Of a DNA stretch of 64,000 nucleotides, positions 35,280 through 43,640 are shown piece after piece. The first letter of the stretch is position 1. Each line of letters starts with the position of its first letter. The translations under genes and the position numbers were made by a program. Source of the stretch: Streptomyces roseicoloratus (GTDB lineage: Bacteria; Actinomycetota; Actinomycetes; Streptomycetales; Streptomycetaceae); assembly GCF_004117935.1 (NCBI RefSeq), contig NZ_SDOY01000164.1, positions 16,832 to 80,831 of the forward strand, in the 5' to 3' direction. The notes under the pieces are model-generated. The model had not been told where the DNA came from, searched no databases, and saw only the letters and a list, made by a program, of their open reading frames with translations.

Positions 35280-35929
35280 GCGAGAGCAACAGGATGTTCG
35301 AGTACGAGAAGGACGGCGCGGAGATCTACCGCCGTTCCTTTGCCACGATCCGCGCCGAGGCGGACCTCGCGGACCTGCCCGACGACGTCGCCACCGTCGC
35401 CGTGCGGATGATCCACGCGTGCGGCATGACGGACCTCGTCCGGGACCTCGCGTACTCCCCCGGTGTCGTCTCGGCCGCCCGCGCCGCGCTGCGCGCCGGC
35501 GCGCCGATCCTGTGCGACGCGCAGATGGTGGCGAGCGGTGTCACCCGCAAGCGGCTGCCCGCCGACAACGACGTGCTGTGCACGCTGTCGGACCCGGCGG
35601 TGCCGGGGCTGGCCGCGGAGCTCGGCACGACCCGGTCGGCGGCGGCGATGGAGCTGTGGCGGGACCGTCTCGAGGGCTCGGTCGTCGCGATCGGCAACGC
35701 GCCGACGGCGCTGTTCCACCTCCTGGAGATGGTCGCGAAGGGCGCGGGCCGCCCGGCGGCCGTCCTCGGCATCCCGGTCGGCTTCATCGGCGCCGCCGAG
35801 TCGAAGGACGCGCTCGCGGCGAACGGCCTCGGCCTGGAGTACCTGGTGGTCCGCGGCCGGCGCGGCGGCAGCGCCATGACGGCGGCCGCGCTCAACGCCC
35901 TCGCGCACGAAGCGGAGATCCAGAAGTGA
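35276..35929 (+). CDS. cobH: Precorrin-8X methylmutase CobH/CbiC
   Basis: 217 residues. FEYEKDGAEIYRRSFATIRAE, the catalytic His47 in VRMIHACG, and PILCDAQMVASGV, with the C-terminal GFIGAAESKDAL, identify the CobH/CbiC family. It moves the C11 methyl group to C12, giving hydrogenobyrinate. The start overlaps the cobG stop and the end overlaps cobIJ (GTGA), so three genes are translated in a coupled string. Confidence 0.94.
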   Translation: MSESNRMFEYEKDGAEIYRRSFATIRAEADLADLPDDVATVAVRMIHACGMTDLVRDLAYSPGVVSAARAALRAGAPILCDAQMVASGVTRKRLPADNDVLCTLSDPAVPGLAAELGTTRSAAAMELWRDRLEGSVVAIGNAPTALFHLLEMVAKGAGRPAAVLGIPVGFIGAAESKDALAANGLGLEYLVVRGRRGGSAMTAAALNALAHEAEIQK

Positions 35930-37410
35930 CCGGAAAGCTGTACGGGGTCGGTCTCGGGCCCGGGGACCCGAACCTGATGACGGTGGCGGCCGTGAAGGCC
36001 ATCGCCGAGGCGGACGTCGTCGCCTACCACTCGGCCCGGCACGGCCGGTCCATCGCGCGTTCCATCGCGGCCGAGCACATCCGCGAGGACCACGTGGAGG
36101 AGCGGCTGATGTACCCGCTCACCGTGGAGACGACGGACCACCCGGGCGGCTACCGGGGCGCGCTCGACGACTTCTACGAGGAGGCGGCGGCGCGGCTCGC
36201 CGCGCACCTCGACGCGGGCCGCACGGTCGCCGTCCTCGCCGAGGGCGACCCGCTGTTCTACGGCTCGTACCAGCACATGCACAAGCGGCTGGCGCACCGC
36301 TACGACACGACCGTCATCCCCGGCGTCACGTCCGTGAGCGCCGCGGCGGCCCGGCTCGGGGAGCCGCTGTGCGAGGCGGAGGAGGTGCTGACGATCGTGC
36401 CCGGCACGCTGCCGGAGGACGAGCTGACGGCGCGCCTCGCGGGCACGGACTCGGCGGTGGTCATGAAGCTCGGCCGGACCTTCCCGGCCGTGAAGCGGGC
36501 GCTGGAGCGGGCCGGCCGGCTGGAGGACGCGCGGTACGTGGAGCGGGCGTTCATGCCGGGCGAGCGCACCGGGCCGCTGGCCGAGGTGGACCCGGAGTCG
36601 GTCCCGTACTTCTCGGTGGCCGTGCTGCCCTCCCGCATCGACGCGCAGCCGCCGGTACGGGAGCGGGGCGAGGTCGTGGTGGTGGGCACCGGCCCGGCGG
36701 GCGCGCCGTGGCTGACGCCGGAGTCGCGCGGCGCGCTGCTCAACGCCGACGACCTGGTCGGCTACACCACCTACCTGGACCGCGTCCCGGTGCTCCGCGC
36801 CTCGCAGCGCCGGCACGGCTCGGACAACAAGGTGGAGTCGGAGCGCGCCGAGTTCGCCCTGGACCTGGCGCGGCGCGGCCGGCGCGTCGCCGTCGTGTCG
36901 GGCGGCGACCCGGGGGTCTTCGCGATGGCGACGGCGGTCCTGGAGGTGGCGTCGGAGGAGCGCTACGCGGACGTTCCGGTACGGGTCCTCCCGGGCGTGA
37001 CCGCCGCGAACGCCGCCGCTGCCGCGGCGGGCGCGCCGCTGGGCCACGACTACGCGACGATCTCCCTCTCCGACCGCCTCAAGCCGTGGGAGGTCATCGC
37101 CGGCCGGCTGCGCGCGGCAGCGGAGGCCGACCTGGTCCTGGCGATCTACAACCCGGGCTCCAAGTCCCGCACGCACCAGGTGGCGGCGGCCCGCGACCTC
37201 CTCCTGGAGGTCCGCTCCCCGGACACCCCGGTCGTCGTGGCCCGCGACGTCGGCGGCCCCGAGCAGTCGGTCCGCGTCCTCACCCTGAAGACCCTGGACC
37301 CGGCGGAGGTCGACATGCGCACCCTCCTGCTGATCGGCTCCTCCCAGACCCGCACCACGGAACGCGCGGACGGCCGCACGATCGCCTGGACCCCCCGCCG
37401 CTACGGCTGA
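35926..37410 (+). CDS. cobIJ: Fused precorrin-2 C20- and precorrin-3B C17-methyltransferase CobIJ
   Basis: 494 residues with two methyltransferase domains of the same fold in tandem. CobI covers about 1-240 (LYGVGLGPGDPNLMTV, AEGDPLFYGS, IPGVTSVSAAAARLG). CobJ covers about 247-494 (VVVVGTGPAGAPWLTPES, VSGGDPGVFAMA, LPGVTAANAAAAAAGAPLGHDYATISLSD). SAM donates the methyl groups; the CobJ half performs ring contraction. A GTG start overlaps the cobH stop. The CobI-CobJ fusion is common in actinobacteria. Confidence 0.95.
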   Translation: MTGKLYGVGLGPGDPNLMTVAAVKAIAEADVVAYHSARHGRSIARSIAAEHIREDHVEERLMYPLTVETTDHPGGYRGALDDFYEEAAARLAAHLDAGRTVAVLAEGDPLFYGSYQHMHKRLAHRYDTTVIPGVTSVSAAAARLGEPLCEAEEVLTIVPGTLPEDELTARLAGTDSAVVMKLGRTFPAVKRALERAGRLEDARYVERAFMPGERTGPLAEVDPESVPYFSVAVLPSRIDAQPPVRERGEVVVVGTGPAGAPWLTPESRGALLNADDLVGYTTYLDRVPVLRASQRRHGSDNKVESERAEFALDLARRGRRVAVVSGGDPGVFAMATAVLEVASEERYADVPVRVLPGVTAANAAAAAAGAPLGHDYATISLSDRLKPWEVIAGRLRAAAEADLVLAIYNPGSKSRTHQVAAARDLLLEVRSPDTPVVVARDVGGPEQSVRVLTLKTLDPAEVDMRTLLLIGSSQTRTTERADGRTIAWTPRRYG

Positions 37411-37498
37411 CCGCACGCGCCCCGGCACGGCCCCGGCCGGGGGTCGGGCGCGGGGCGCGGGGCGGCCCGGAGACCGATCCGGGCCGGTGGGTGCGTCC

Positions 37499-38314
37499 CT
37501 ACGCCCTGCCGCCGGCCGGCAGCCGGGTCCGTACCCACTCCGCGGCTTCCTCCGGCGTCGTCGCCGTCGTCACACCCTCCGGGACCGGCGGGCGGCGGAC
37601 GACGACGACCGGGACGCCGGCCTCGCGGGCGGCGGTCAGCTTGGGGGCGGTCGCCGCGCCGCCGCTGTCCTTGGTGACGAGGACGTCGACCCGGTGGCGG
37701 CGGAGCAGTTCGCGCTCGCCGTCCAGGGTGAACGGGCCCCGGTCCAGGAGGACTTCGGTGCGCGCGGGCATCGGTGCGTCCGGTGCGTCGACGGAGCGGA
37801 CCAGGAACCACTCGGGCCGTCCCGCGAACGCGGCCAGGCCCATGCGGCCGGTGGTGAGGAAGACCCGCTCGCCGAGCCCGTCCAGTGCCGCCGCGGCCGC
37901 GTCCAGGGACGCCACCTCGTGCCAGTCGTCACCGTCGACCGGGACCCAGCCGGGGCGGCGCAGCGCCAGCAGGGGAACATGGGCGGTGGCGGCCGCCGCG
38001 GCCGCGTTGAAACTGATCCGCTCGGCGAAGGGATGGGTGGCGTCGATGACCGCGTCCACGGCGTGCTCCCGCAGCCACCCCGCGAGCCCCTCCGGCCCGC
38101 CGAACCCGCCGATCCGCACCTCCCCGGCCGGCAGCCGGGGCGCCGCGACCCGCCCGGCGAGCGAACTCGTCACGCGGAGCCCCGGGGCGACGGCGTCCCG
38201 CGGTCCGGCGGTGTCCCCGCGCCCCGTGGCGCGGACCGCCGCCGCGTCGTGCAACAGGCCGGCCAGCGCGCGGGCCTCGGTGGTGCCGCCGAGGATGAGT
38301 ACGTGCGGGGACAT
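37499..38314 (-). CDS. cobK: Precorrin-6A reductase CobK
   Basis: 271 residues. An opening Rossmann motif LILGGTTEARALAGLL, IDATHPFAERISFNA (about 91-105) and VTKDSGGAATAPKL are diagnostic of CobK/CbiJ. It reduces precorrin-6A with NADPH. The ATG lies only 21 bp from the divergent cbiD ATG, and it is convergent to cobIJ. Confidence 0.93.
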   Translation of the reverse strand: MSPHVLILGGTTEARALAGLLHDAAAVRATGRGDTAGPRDAVAPGLRVTSSLAGRVAAPRLPAGEVRIGGFGGPEGLAGWLREHAVDAVIDATHPFAERISFNAAAAAATAHVPLLALRRPGWVPVDGDDWHEVASLDAAAAALDGLGERVFLTTGRMGLAAFAGRPEWFLVRSVDAPDAPMPARTEVLLDRGPFTLDGERELLRRHRVDVLVTKDSGGAATAPKLTAAREAGVPVVVVRRPPVPEGVTTATTPEEAAEWVRTRLPAGGRA

Positions 38315-38335
38315 GGGAATCCTGGGAGTCCGTTC

Positions 38336-39451
38336 ATGAGTTCCGGCGGGCGTGCGGCCCAACTCAAGCACACCGGTCTGCGCCCCGGCTGGACGACCGG
38401 CGCCTGTGCGACGGCGGCCACGGCCGCCGCGTACACCGCGCTGCTCACCGGCGACTTCCCGGACCCGGTGACGATCACCCTGCCCAGGGGGCACACGCCG
38501 TCCTTCGCGCTGGCCGCCGAGTCCCTCGCGGACGGCGCGGCCATGGCCGGGGTCGTGAAGGACGCGGGCGACGACCCGGACGTCACGCACGGCGCGCTGG
38601 TCCGCTCGACGGTACGGCTGCTGCCGCCGGGCTCGGGCGTCGTCTTCCGGGCGGGCGAGGGCGTCGGTACGGTCACGCTGCCCGGCCTGCCGCTGGACGT
38701 GGGCGAACCGGCGATCAACCCGGTCCCCCGCCGGATGATGCGCGACCACGTCGCCGAGGTCGCCGCCGCCCACGGCGGCACCGGCGACGTCGAGATCACG
38801 ATCTCCGTCGACCACGGTGCCGAGATCGCCCGCTCCACCTGGAACCCGCGGATCGGCATCCTCGGCGGCCTGTCGATCCTCGGCACGACCGGCGTCGTCG
38901 TCCCCTACTCCTGCTCGGCCTGGATCGACTCGATCCGCCGCGGCGTCGACGTGGCGCGCGCGGGCGGACTCACGCACGTGGCCGGCTGCACGGGTTCGAC
39001 GTCGGAGCGCACGGTGACGTCGCTGTACGACCTGCCGGAGATCGCCCTGCTCGACATGGGCGACTTCGCGGGCGCCGTCCTGAAGTACGTCCGGCGCCAT
39101 CCCGTGGACCGGCTGACCGTCTGCGGCGGCTTCGCGAAGCTGTCCAAGCTGGCGGCGGGCCACCTGGACCTGCACTCGGCCCGCTCGCAGGTCGACAAGT
39201 CCTTCCTGGCCGACCTGGCCCGTACGGGCGGGGCCTCCGAGGCGCTGGCGGCGGAGATCGCCGCCGCCAACACCGGTCTCGCCGCCCTCCGCCTCTGCGA
39301 GGCCGCCGGCGTCCCGCTGGGCGACCTGGTCGCCGCCCGCGCCCGCGACGAGGCCCTGTCGGTCCTGCGCGGCGCGCCGGTGGCGGTGGACGTGGTGTGC
39401 ATCGACCGGGCGGGCACGGTGGTGGGCCGGTCGGCGGTGGCGGGGCCGTGA
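38336..39451 (+). CDS. cbiD: Cobalt-precorrin-5B C1-methyltransferase CbiD
   Basis: 371 residues. LRPGWTTGACATAATAAAY, GVVKDAGDDPDVTHG, NPRIGILGGLSILGTTGVV and CTGSTSERTV are strong CbiD landmarks. CbiD methylates C1 in the anaerobic route. In this otherwise aerobic pathway (CobG, CobN) it takes the place of CobF, for which I see no gene. The gene starts divergently to cobK. Confidence 0.94.
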   Translation: MSSGGRAAQLKHTGLRPGWTTGACATAATAAAYTALLTGDFPDPVTITLPRGHTPSFALAAESLADGAAMAGVVKDAGDDPDVTHGALVRSTVRLLPPGSGVVFRAGEGVGTVTLPGLPLDVGEPAINPVPRRMMRDHVAEVAAAHGGTGDVEITISVDHGAEIARSTWNPRIGILGGLSILGTTGVVVPYSCSAWIDSIRRGVDVARAGGLTHVAGCTGSTSERTVTSLYDLPEIALLDMGDFAGAVLKYVRRHPVDRLTVCGGFAKLSKLAAGHLDLHSARSQVDKSFLADLARTGGASEALAAEIAAANTGLAALRLCEAAGVPLGDLVAARARDEALSVLRGAPVAVDVVCIDRAGTVVGRSAVAGP

Positions 39452-39520
39452 CCGGCCCCGAGCCGGCGACGGGACCGTAAACGCCACGACAAGTGCCCGG
39501 CCGGGAAGGAGAATTCCCGG

Positions 39521-40081
39521 ATGACCGACTTCTCGCACAAGCCCACCCTCACCGGCGACCTCGTCGTCCTCCGGCCCGTCACCGAGGACGACGTCCCCGC
39601 CCTCCTCCCGATGCTGCGCGACCCCGAGATCGCCCGGCTCACCGGCTCGCACGGGGACGTCGAGGAGTCCGCGCTGCGCGCCTGGTACGGCTCGCGGGGC
39701 GTCCAGACCAACCGGCTCGACCTCGCGGTCGTCGAGCGCGCGACCGGCCGGGTGGTCGGCGAGGCGGTCCTGAACGAGTGGGACCGGGCGAACGAGAGCT
39801 GCGCCTTCCGGATCGCCCTGTCCCCGGACACCGTCGGCCGCGGCCTCGGCACCGAGGCCACCCGCCTGATCGTCGGCCACGCCTTCGAGACCCTCGGCCT
39901 CTACCGCGTCTGGCTGGAGGTCTACGCCTTCAACCCGCGTGCCCGCCGCGCCTACGAGAAGGCCGGCTTCCGCCCGGAGGGGGTGCTGCGCGGGGCGCTG
40001 CTGTGGGAGGGCGAGCGGGTGGACGCGGTGCTGATGGCGGCGCTGGCACCGGAGTGGCGCGCGGGGATCACTCCGGCCTGA
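39521..40081 (+). CDS. GNAT acetyltransferase, RimJ/RimL type
   Basis: 186 residues. LRPVTEDDVPALLPMLRDPEI, IALSPDTVGRGLGTEATRLIVGHAFETLGLYRVWLEV and NPRARRAYEKAGFRPEGVLRGAL give a complete GNAT fold with the acetyl-CoA loop (VGRGLGTEA). GAAGGAG lies before the ATG. It follows cbiD by 69 bp on the same strand but has no obvious B12 role. Substrate unknown. Confidence 0.9.
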   Translation: MTDFSHKPTLTGDLVVLRPVTEDDVPALLPMLRDPEIARLTGSHGDVEESALRAWYGSRGVQTNRLDLAVVERATGRVVGEAVLNEWDRANESCAFRIALSPDTVGRGLGTEATRLIVGHAFETLGLYRVWLEVYAFNPRARRAYEKAGFRPEGVLRGALLWEGERVDAVLMAALAPEWRAGITPA

Positions 40082-40131
40082 GCGCGCGGGGCACGGCGCG
40101 GCGCTCGTGTCCGCCGTGGGCTTCGGCGAGT

Positions 40132-40203
40132 GCGGCGCGTTCGGCGCGTTCGGCGCGTTCGGCGCGTTCGGCGCGTTCGGCGCGTTCGGCGCGTTCGGCG
40201 CGG
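40132..40203. repeat. 9-bp minisatellite, seven to eight units
   Basis: Seven copies of TCGGCGCGT follow a single imperfect copy, between the acetyltransferase stop and the convergent hypothetical gene. Apart from the last base of the final unit, the copies are identical. Confidence 0.95.
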
Positions 40204-40239
40204 CCTGCGGCCGGCCCGCCCGCGGTGAGCGCCCCGTGC

Positions 40240-40986
40240 TCACGCCTCCAGACAGTCGACGACGTCCCCGGGTGACGGATAGCCGATCCCGGCGATGTCT
40301 CCGGCGAGGTCGGCGAGTGACGCGTCGGGGTTGAGCGCCGCCACGACCTCGCTCGTCAGCGGCTCCAGCGCGAGGACGTGGCGCACGGCCCGGACGTCGA
40401 CCTCCGTCTCGTAGTAGTAGGAGGCCCACGCCGCGTACGCCTCCGCCGAGCGGTCGACGAGCAGCTCGAAGAGGTGACCGGCGCCGTCCGCGTCACCGTC
40501 GGCGTCGCCCCCGGTGGGGAAGTCGACGGTGCCGGTGCGCCACACGGGGTCGGACGGCTCACGCCACAGGCAGCACGTGACCGTCAGGACGCCGTCCTCC
40601 TCGCAGAACGCCGGCTCCGTCACGTACGGGCGGAAGGCGTCCGGTACGGAATCGAGGACGCCCGGCCACGGTTCGGGGTCGTCCCTGCGGGCCCACGGGC
40701 TCATCGGCGATTCGTGGTCGAAGCCACGGACGTACGCGCCGGAGGCGGAGAAGACGACGGCGTACTCGTCGCCCGAGCCGTTCCGCATCGAGGCGAGCGC
40801 CTCCCCGTCGCCGTCCCCGTCGACGTCCCCGTCGCCGTCGCCCCAGTGGGCGTCGAAGGAGTAGTACCGCCCGTCCCACTCCGGGCTCAGCACCGCGTCC
40901 AGCATCGCGAGCCCCCGGCAGTGGTCGCGCAGTTCCCCGATGCCCGGCAGCGCCCGGGCCACGTCGTAGACGGTCACGTGGCCCAT
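40240..40986 (-). CDS. Conserved hypothetical protein
   Basis: 248 residues from the ATG at 40986. VARALPGIGELRDHCRGLAMLDAVLSPEW, SMRNGSGDEYAVVFSASGAYVRGFDHESPMSPW, and AYAAWASYYYETEVDVRAVRHVLALEPLT read as a typical Streptomyces conserved hypothetical. Two short acidic repeats (GDGDGDVDGDGDG about 51-63, DADGDADGAG about 170) interrupt it and look like local expansions. No signal peptide or membrane segment. Function unknown. Confidence 0.75.
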   Translation of the reverse strand: MGHVTVYDVARALPGIGELRDHCRGLAMLDAVLSPEWDGRYYSFDAHWGDGDGDVDGDGDGEALASMRNGSGDEYAVVFSASGAYVRGFDHESPMSPWARRDDPEPWPGVLDSVPDAFRPYVTEPAFCEEDGVLTVTCCLWREPSDPVWRTGTVDFPTGGDADGDADGAGHLFELLVDRSAEAYAAWASYYYETEVDVRAVRHVLALEPLTSEVVAALNPDASLADLAGDIAGIGYPSPGDVVDCLEA

Positions 40987-41088
40987 TGCAGCGCACGGCA
41001 CCGACAGCCGACGTGCGGGCTCCACCCGCCGACCCTAGGCTCGGCAGGGCAAAGCCCCCACAACGGTCATCGAACGGGAGGTATCCCC

Positions 41089-41163
41089 ATGGCGAAGCGC
41101 GGCAACAAGAAGCGGGCCCGCAAGAAGAAGAAGGCCAACCACGGCAAGCGGCCCAACGCCTGA
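41089..41163 (+). CDS. Ribosomal protein bL37
   Basis: 24 residues, starting MAKRGNKKRARKKK and ending ANHGKRPNA, with 13 Lys/Arg. The terminal NHGKRPNA and MAKRG start match the actinobacteria-specific large-subunit protein bL37 described in mycobacterial ribosomes, as I recall it. GGGAGG lies 7 bp before the ATG. It is far below usual gene-finding limits. It lies alone, between a conserved hypothetical and cobM. Confidence 0.85.
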   Translation: MAKRGNKKRARKKKKANHGKRPNA

Positions 41164-41280
41164 GGCGGAAGCCGTCCCCGGCCGCCGGCTGCGCGGGCCC
41201 TGCCCCCGGCCACCGGCCGGAACCGCAACCGGAACCGGGTGGGGCGGCGTCCCTCACCGCCCGCCCGGCCCGTCACGCGT

Positions 41281-42030
41281 TCAGCAGCCGTGCCGGTCCC
41301 GGGCCGGGTCGTACAGGTGGCTGTCGCGGAATTCCGAGGCGGCCAGGGTGCGGCCCACCACGATCACCGCGGTCTTCGTGATGCCCGCCGCCTTCACCTG
41401 GTCCGCGATGTCCTCCAGGGTGCCCCGCAGCACGACCTCGTCCGGGCGGCTCGCCATCGCGACGACCGCGGCCGGGCAGTCCACGCCGTAGTGCGGGACG
41501 AGTTCGGAGACGATCCGGTCGGCGTAGCGGGCGCCGAGGTGCAGGACGAGCAGGGCGCCGCTGCGGCCCAGCGTGGCGAGGTCCTCGCCCTCCGGCATGG
41601 GCGTGGCCTGCTGCGCGATGCGCGTGAGGATGACCGTCTGGCCGACGGTCGGCACCGTCAGTTCCCGCTTCAGCGCCGCCGCCGCGGCCGCGAAGGCCGG
41701 GACGCCGGGCACCACCTCGTACGGGATGCCGGCCGCGTCCAGCCGGCGCATCTGCTCGGCCATGGCGCTGAAGACGGACGGGTCACCGGAGTGCAGCCGG
41801 GCCACGTCCTGCCCGGCCTCGTGGGCGGCGGCGATCTCGGCGACGATCTGGTCGAGGTCCATCCTCGCCGTGTCGACCAGCTTCGCGTCCGGCGGGCACT
41901 CGGCCAGCAGCTCGGTCGGCACGAGGGAGCCGGCGTACAGGCAGACCCCGCACTTCGCCAGGGTCCGTGCGCCGCGCACGGTGATCAGGTCGGCCGCGCC
42001 GGGGCCCGCGCCGATGAAGTAGACGGTCAT
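41281..42030 (-). CDS. cobM: Precorrin-4 C11-methyltransferase CobM/CbiF
   Basis: 249 residues. TVYFIGAGPGAADLITVRGARTL, LHSGDPSVFSAMAEQM and YEVVPGVPAFAAAAAALKRELTVP are characteristic. SAM-dependent methylation of C11 makes precorrin-5. Its ATG overlaps the cobL stop (ATGA at 42027-42030), so it is the second gene of a cobL-cobM operon. Confidence 0.94.
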   Translation of the reverse strand: MTVYFIGAGPGAADLITVRGARTLAKCGVCLYAGSLVPTELLAECPPDAKLVDTARMDLDQIVAEIAAAHEAGQDVARLHSGDPSVFSAMAEQMRRLDAAGIPYEVVPGVPAFAAAAAALKRELTVPTVGQTVILTRIAQQATPMPEGEDLATLGRSGALLVLHLGARYADRIVSELVPHYGVDCPAAVVAMASRPDEVVLRGTLEDIADQVKAAGITKTAVIVVGRTLAASEFRDSHLYDPARDRHGC

Positions 42031-43274
42031 TGCTGTGGAGAACCCTTCGTTACGGACCACTGGGTGACGGGCATGGCCTGGCGCCAGCCGGTGAAGCCGC
42101 CCACGGGCACGGCCGAGGCGACCGCGAGCCTGATCAGCTCGCCGCCGTGCCGCCGGTAGCGTTCGGCGAGCAGCGCCTCGGACTCCAGCGTCACCGTGTT
42201 GGCGACGAGCCGGCCGCCGGCCGGGAGCGCGTCCCAGCAGGCGTCGAGCAGGCCGGGCGCGGTCAGGCCGCCGCCGATGAAGACCGCGTCGGGGACGGGC
42301 AGACCGGCGAGCGCCGCGGGCGCGGGCCCGGTGACGACGTCCAGGCCCGGTACGCCGAGGGCGGCGGCGTTGCGGGTGATGCGGGCGGCGCGCTCGGGCG
42401 ACTTCTCGACGGCGACCGCCCGGCACGTCCGGTGCGCCCGCATCCACTCGATGCCGATGGAGCCGGAGCCGCCGCCGACGTCCCACAGCAGTTCGCCGGG
42501 GGCCGGGGCGAGCGCGGCGAGGGTGGCGGCGCGCACGTAGCGCTTGGTGAGCTGGCCGTCGTGTGCGTACGCCTCGTCGGGCAGGCCGGGCGTGGTGCCG
42601 AGCCGCAGCGCGTCCGGGTCGCGCACGCAGTCGAGGGCGAGGACGTGGAGCGCGTCGGCGCGCTCGTACGGCCAGTCGGCGGCGGTCCCGTCGAGCAGGC
42701 CCTCGCGGGGGCCGCCGAGCTGCTCAAGGACCCGGATCCGGGTGCCGCCCCAGCCGCGCTCGCGCAGCAGCGCGGCGACCCGCGCGGGCGACTCGGGGCC
42801 CTCGCCAAGGACGAGCAGCCGGCGGCCGTGGTGGAGCGCGGCGGTGAGCGCGTCGAGCGGGCGGGCGACGAGGGAGACCGTCTCGACGGCCTCGAGGGGC
42901 CAGCCGAGGCGGGCGCAGGCGTACGAGACGGAGGACGGGTGCGGCAGGACGTGCAGGGGGGTGCCGGGGCCGAGGATCTCGGTGAGGGTGCGGCCGATGC
43001 CGTGGAAGGAGGGGTCGCCGCTGGCGAGGACGGCGATCCGGCGGCCCTGGTGGGCGGCGAGCAGCCCGGGCACGGCGGGCCGCAGGGGGCTCGGCCAGGG
43101 CACCCGCTCGCCGGGGCAGTCGTCCGGTGGCAGGAGGTCGAGCTGGCGGGGGCCGCCGATGAGGACCTGGGCGGCGCGCAGGGTGCGGCGGGAGTTCTCG
43201 GGGAGCCCGTCCCAGCCGTCGGCACCGATGCCGACGACGGATATGGCGTCGGTCGGGTGTCTCGCGTCGTTCAC
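42027..43274 (-). CDS. cobL: Precorrin-6Y C5,15-methyltransferase CobL (CbiE-CbiT fusion)
   Basis: 415 residues from GTG. The N-terminal CbiE-type domain (about 1-205) starts ISVVGIGADGWDGLPENSR and includes VLASGDPSFHGIG. The C-terminal CbiT-type domain (about 225-415) has the SAM motif LLWDVGGGSGSIGIEW and a decarboxylase function. It methylates C5 and C15 and decarboxylates the C12 side chain. No riboswitch is seen upstream; instead there is a repeat array (43389-43572). Confidence 0.94.
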   Translation of the reverse strand: MNDARHPTDAISVVGIGADGWDGLPENSRRTLRAAQVLIGGPRQLDLLPPDDCPGERVPWPSPLRPAVPGLLAAHQGRRIAVLASGDPSFHGIGRTLTEILGPGTPLHVLPHPSSVSYACARLGWPLEAVETVSLVARPLDALTAALHHGRRLLVLGEGPESPARVAALLRERGWGGTRIRVLEQLGGPREGLLDGTAADWPYERADALHVLALDCVRDPDALRLGTTPGLPDEAYAHDGQLTKRYVRAATLAALAPAPGELLWDVGGGSGSIGIEWMRAHRTCRAVAVEKSPERAARITRNAAALGVPGLDVVTGPAPAALAGLPVPDAVFIGGGLTAPGLLDACWDALPAGGRLVANTVTLESEALLAERYRRHGGELIRLAVASAVPVGGFTGWRQAMPVTQWSVTKGSPQQ

Positions 43275-43640
43275 GACGGGGACTTTACGGGAGGGGCGTC
43301 CGGGCGCCGGGAACCGGCCGCCGGGCGGACGGAGACGTGCGGAGACGGAGGGAGGCGTGCGGAGAGGTACGCGGAAACGCGGGCGCGGGAGCGGGCGCGG
43401 AAGGTGCGCGGAAGCAGGGGAACGGGAGCGGGCGCGGGCGCAGAACGTCGGAAACGGGCGCGGGCGCGGGCGCAGAAGGTCGGGAGCGGGCGCGGAAGGT
43501 GCGCGGAAGCAGGGGAACGGGCGCGGGAGAGGGCGCAGGAGGTCGGAAACGGGCGCGGGCGCGGAATAGGTGCGGCGGTGGCGCCGTTGAGCCTGACGGT
43601 TTAAGATTCAACCAAATGGACCCCGCGAGAGGTGAGCACG
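43275..43640. other. 366-bp divergent gap of cobL and the LLM oxidoreductase, mostly repeats
   Basis: Contains a 95-bp-period duplication at about 43389-43572. A less GC-rich stretch follows (GGTTTAAGATTCAACCAAATGG, about 43598-43619) that probably holds the promoter of the flavin oxidoreductase. No coding sequence or riboswitch seen. Confidence 0.6.
43389..43572. repeat. Two tandem copies of a repeat of about 95 bp
   Basis: The block starting GAGCGGGCGCGGAAGGTGCG at 43389 recurs at 43484, and both contain GGAAGCAGGGGAACGGG and CGTCGGAAACGGGCGCGGGC-type stretches. Within each copy are shorter CGGGCG repeats. Confidence 0.75.

Noticed and set aside
40132..40203. Possible CRISPR or origin iterons
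   Set aside because: Seven contiguous 9-bp units, no spacers, no replication gene nearby.
37499..40429. 976-residue minus-strand frame
   Set aside because: It joins cobK to antisense of cbiD and the acetyltransferase; only 37499-38314 is cobK.
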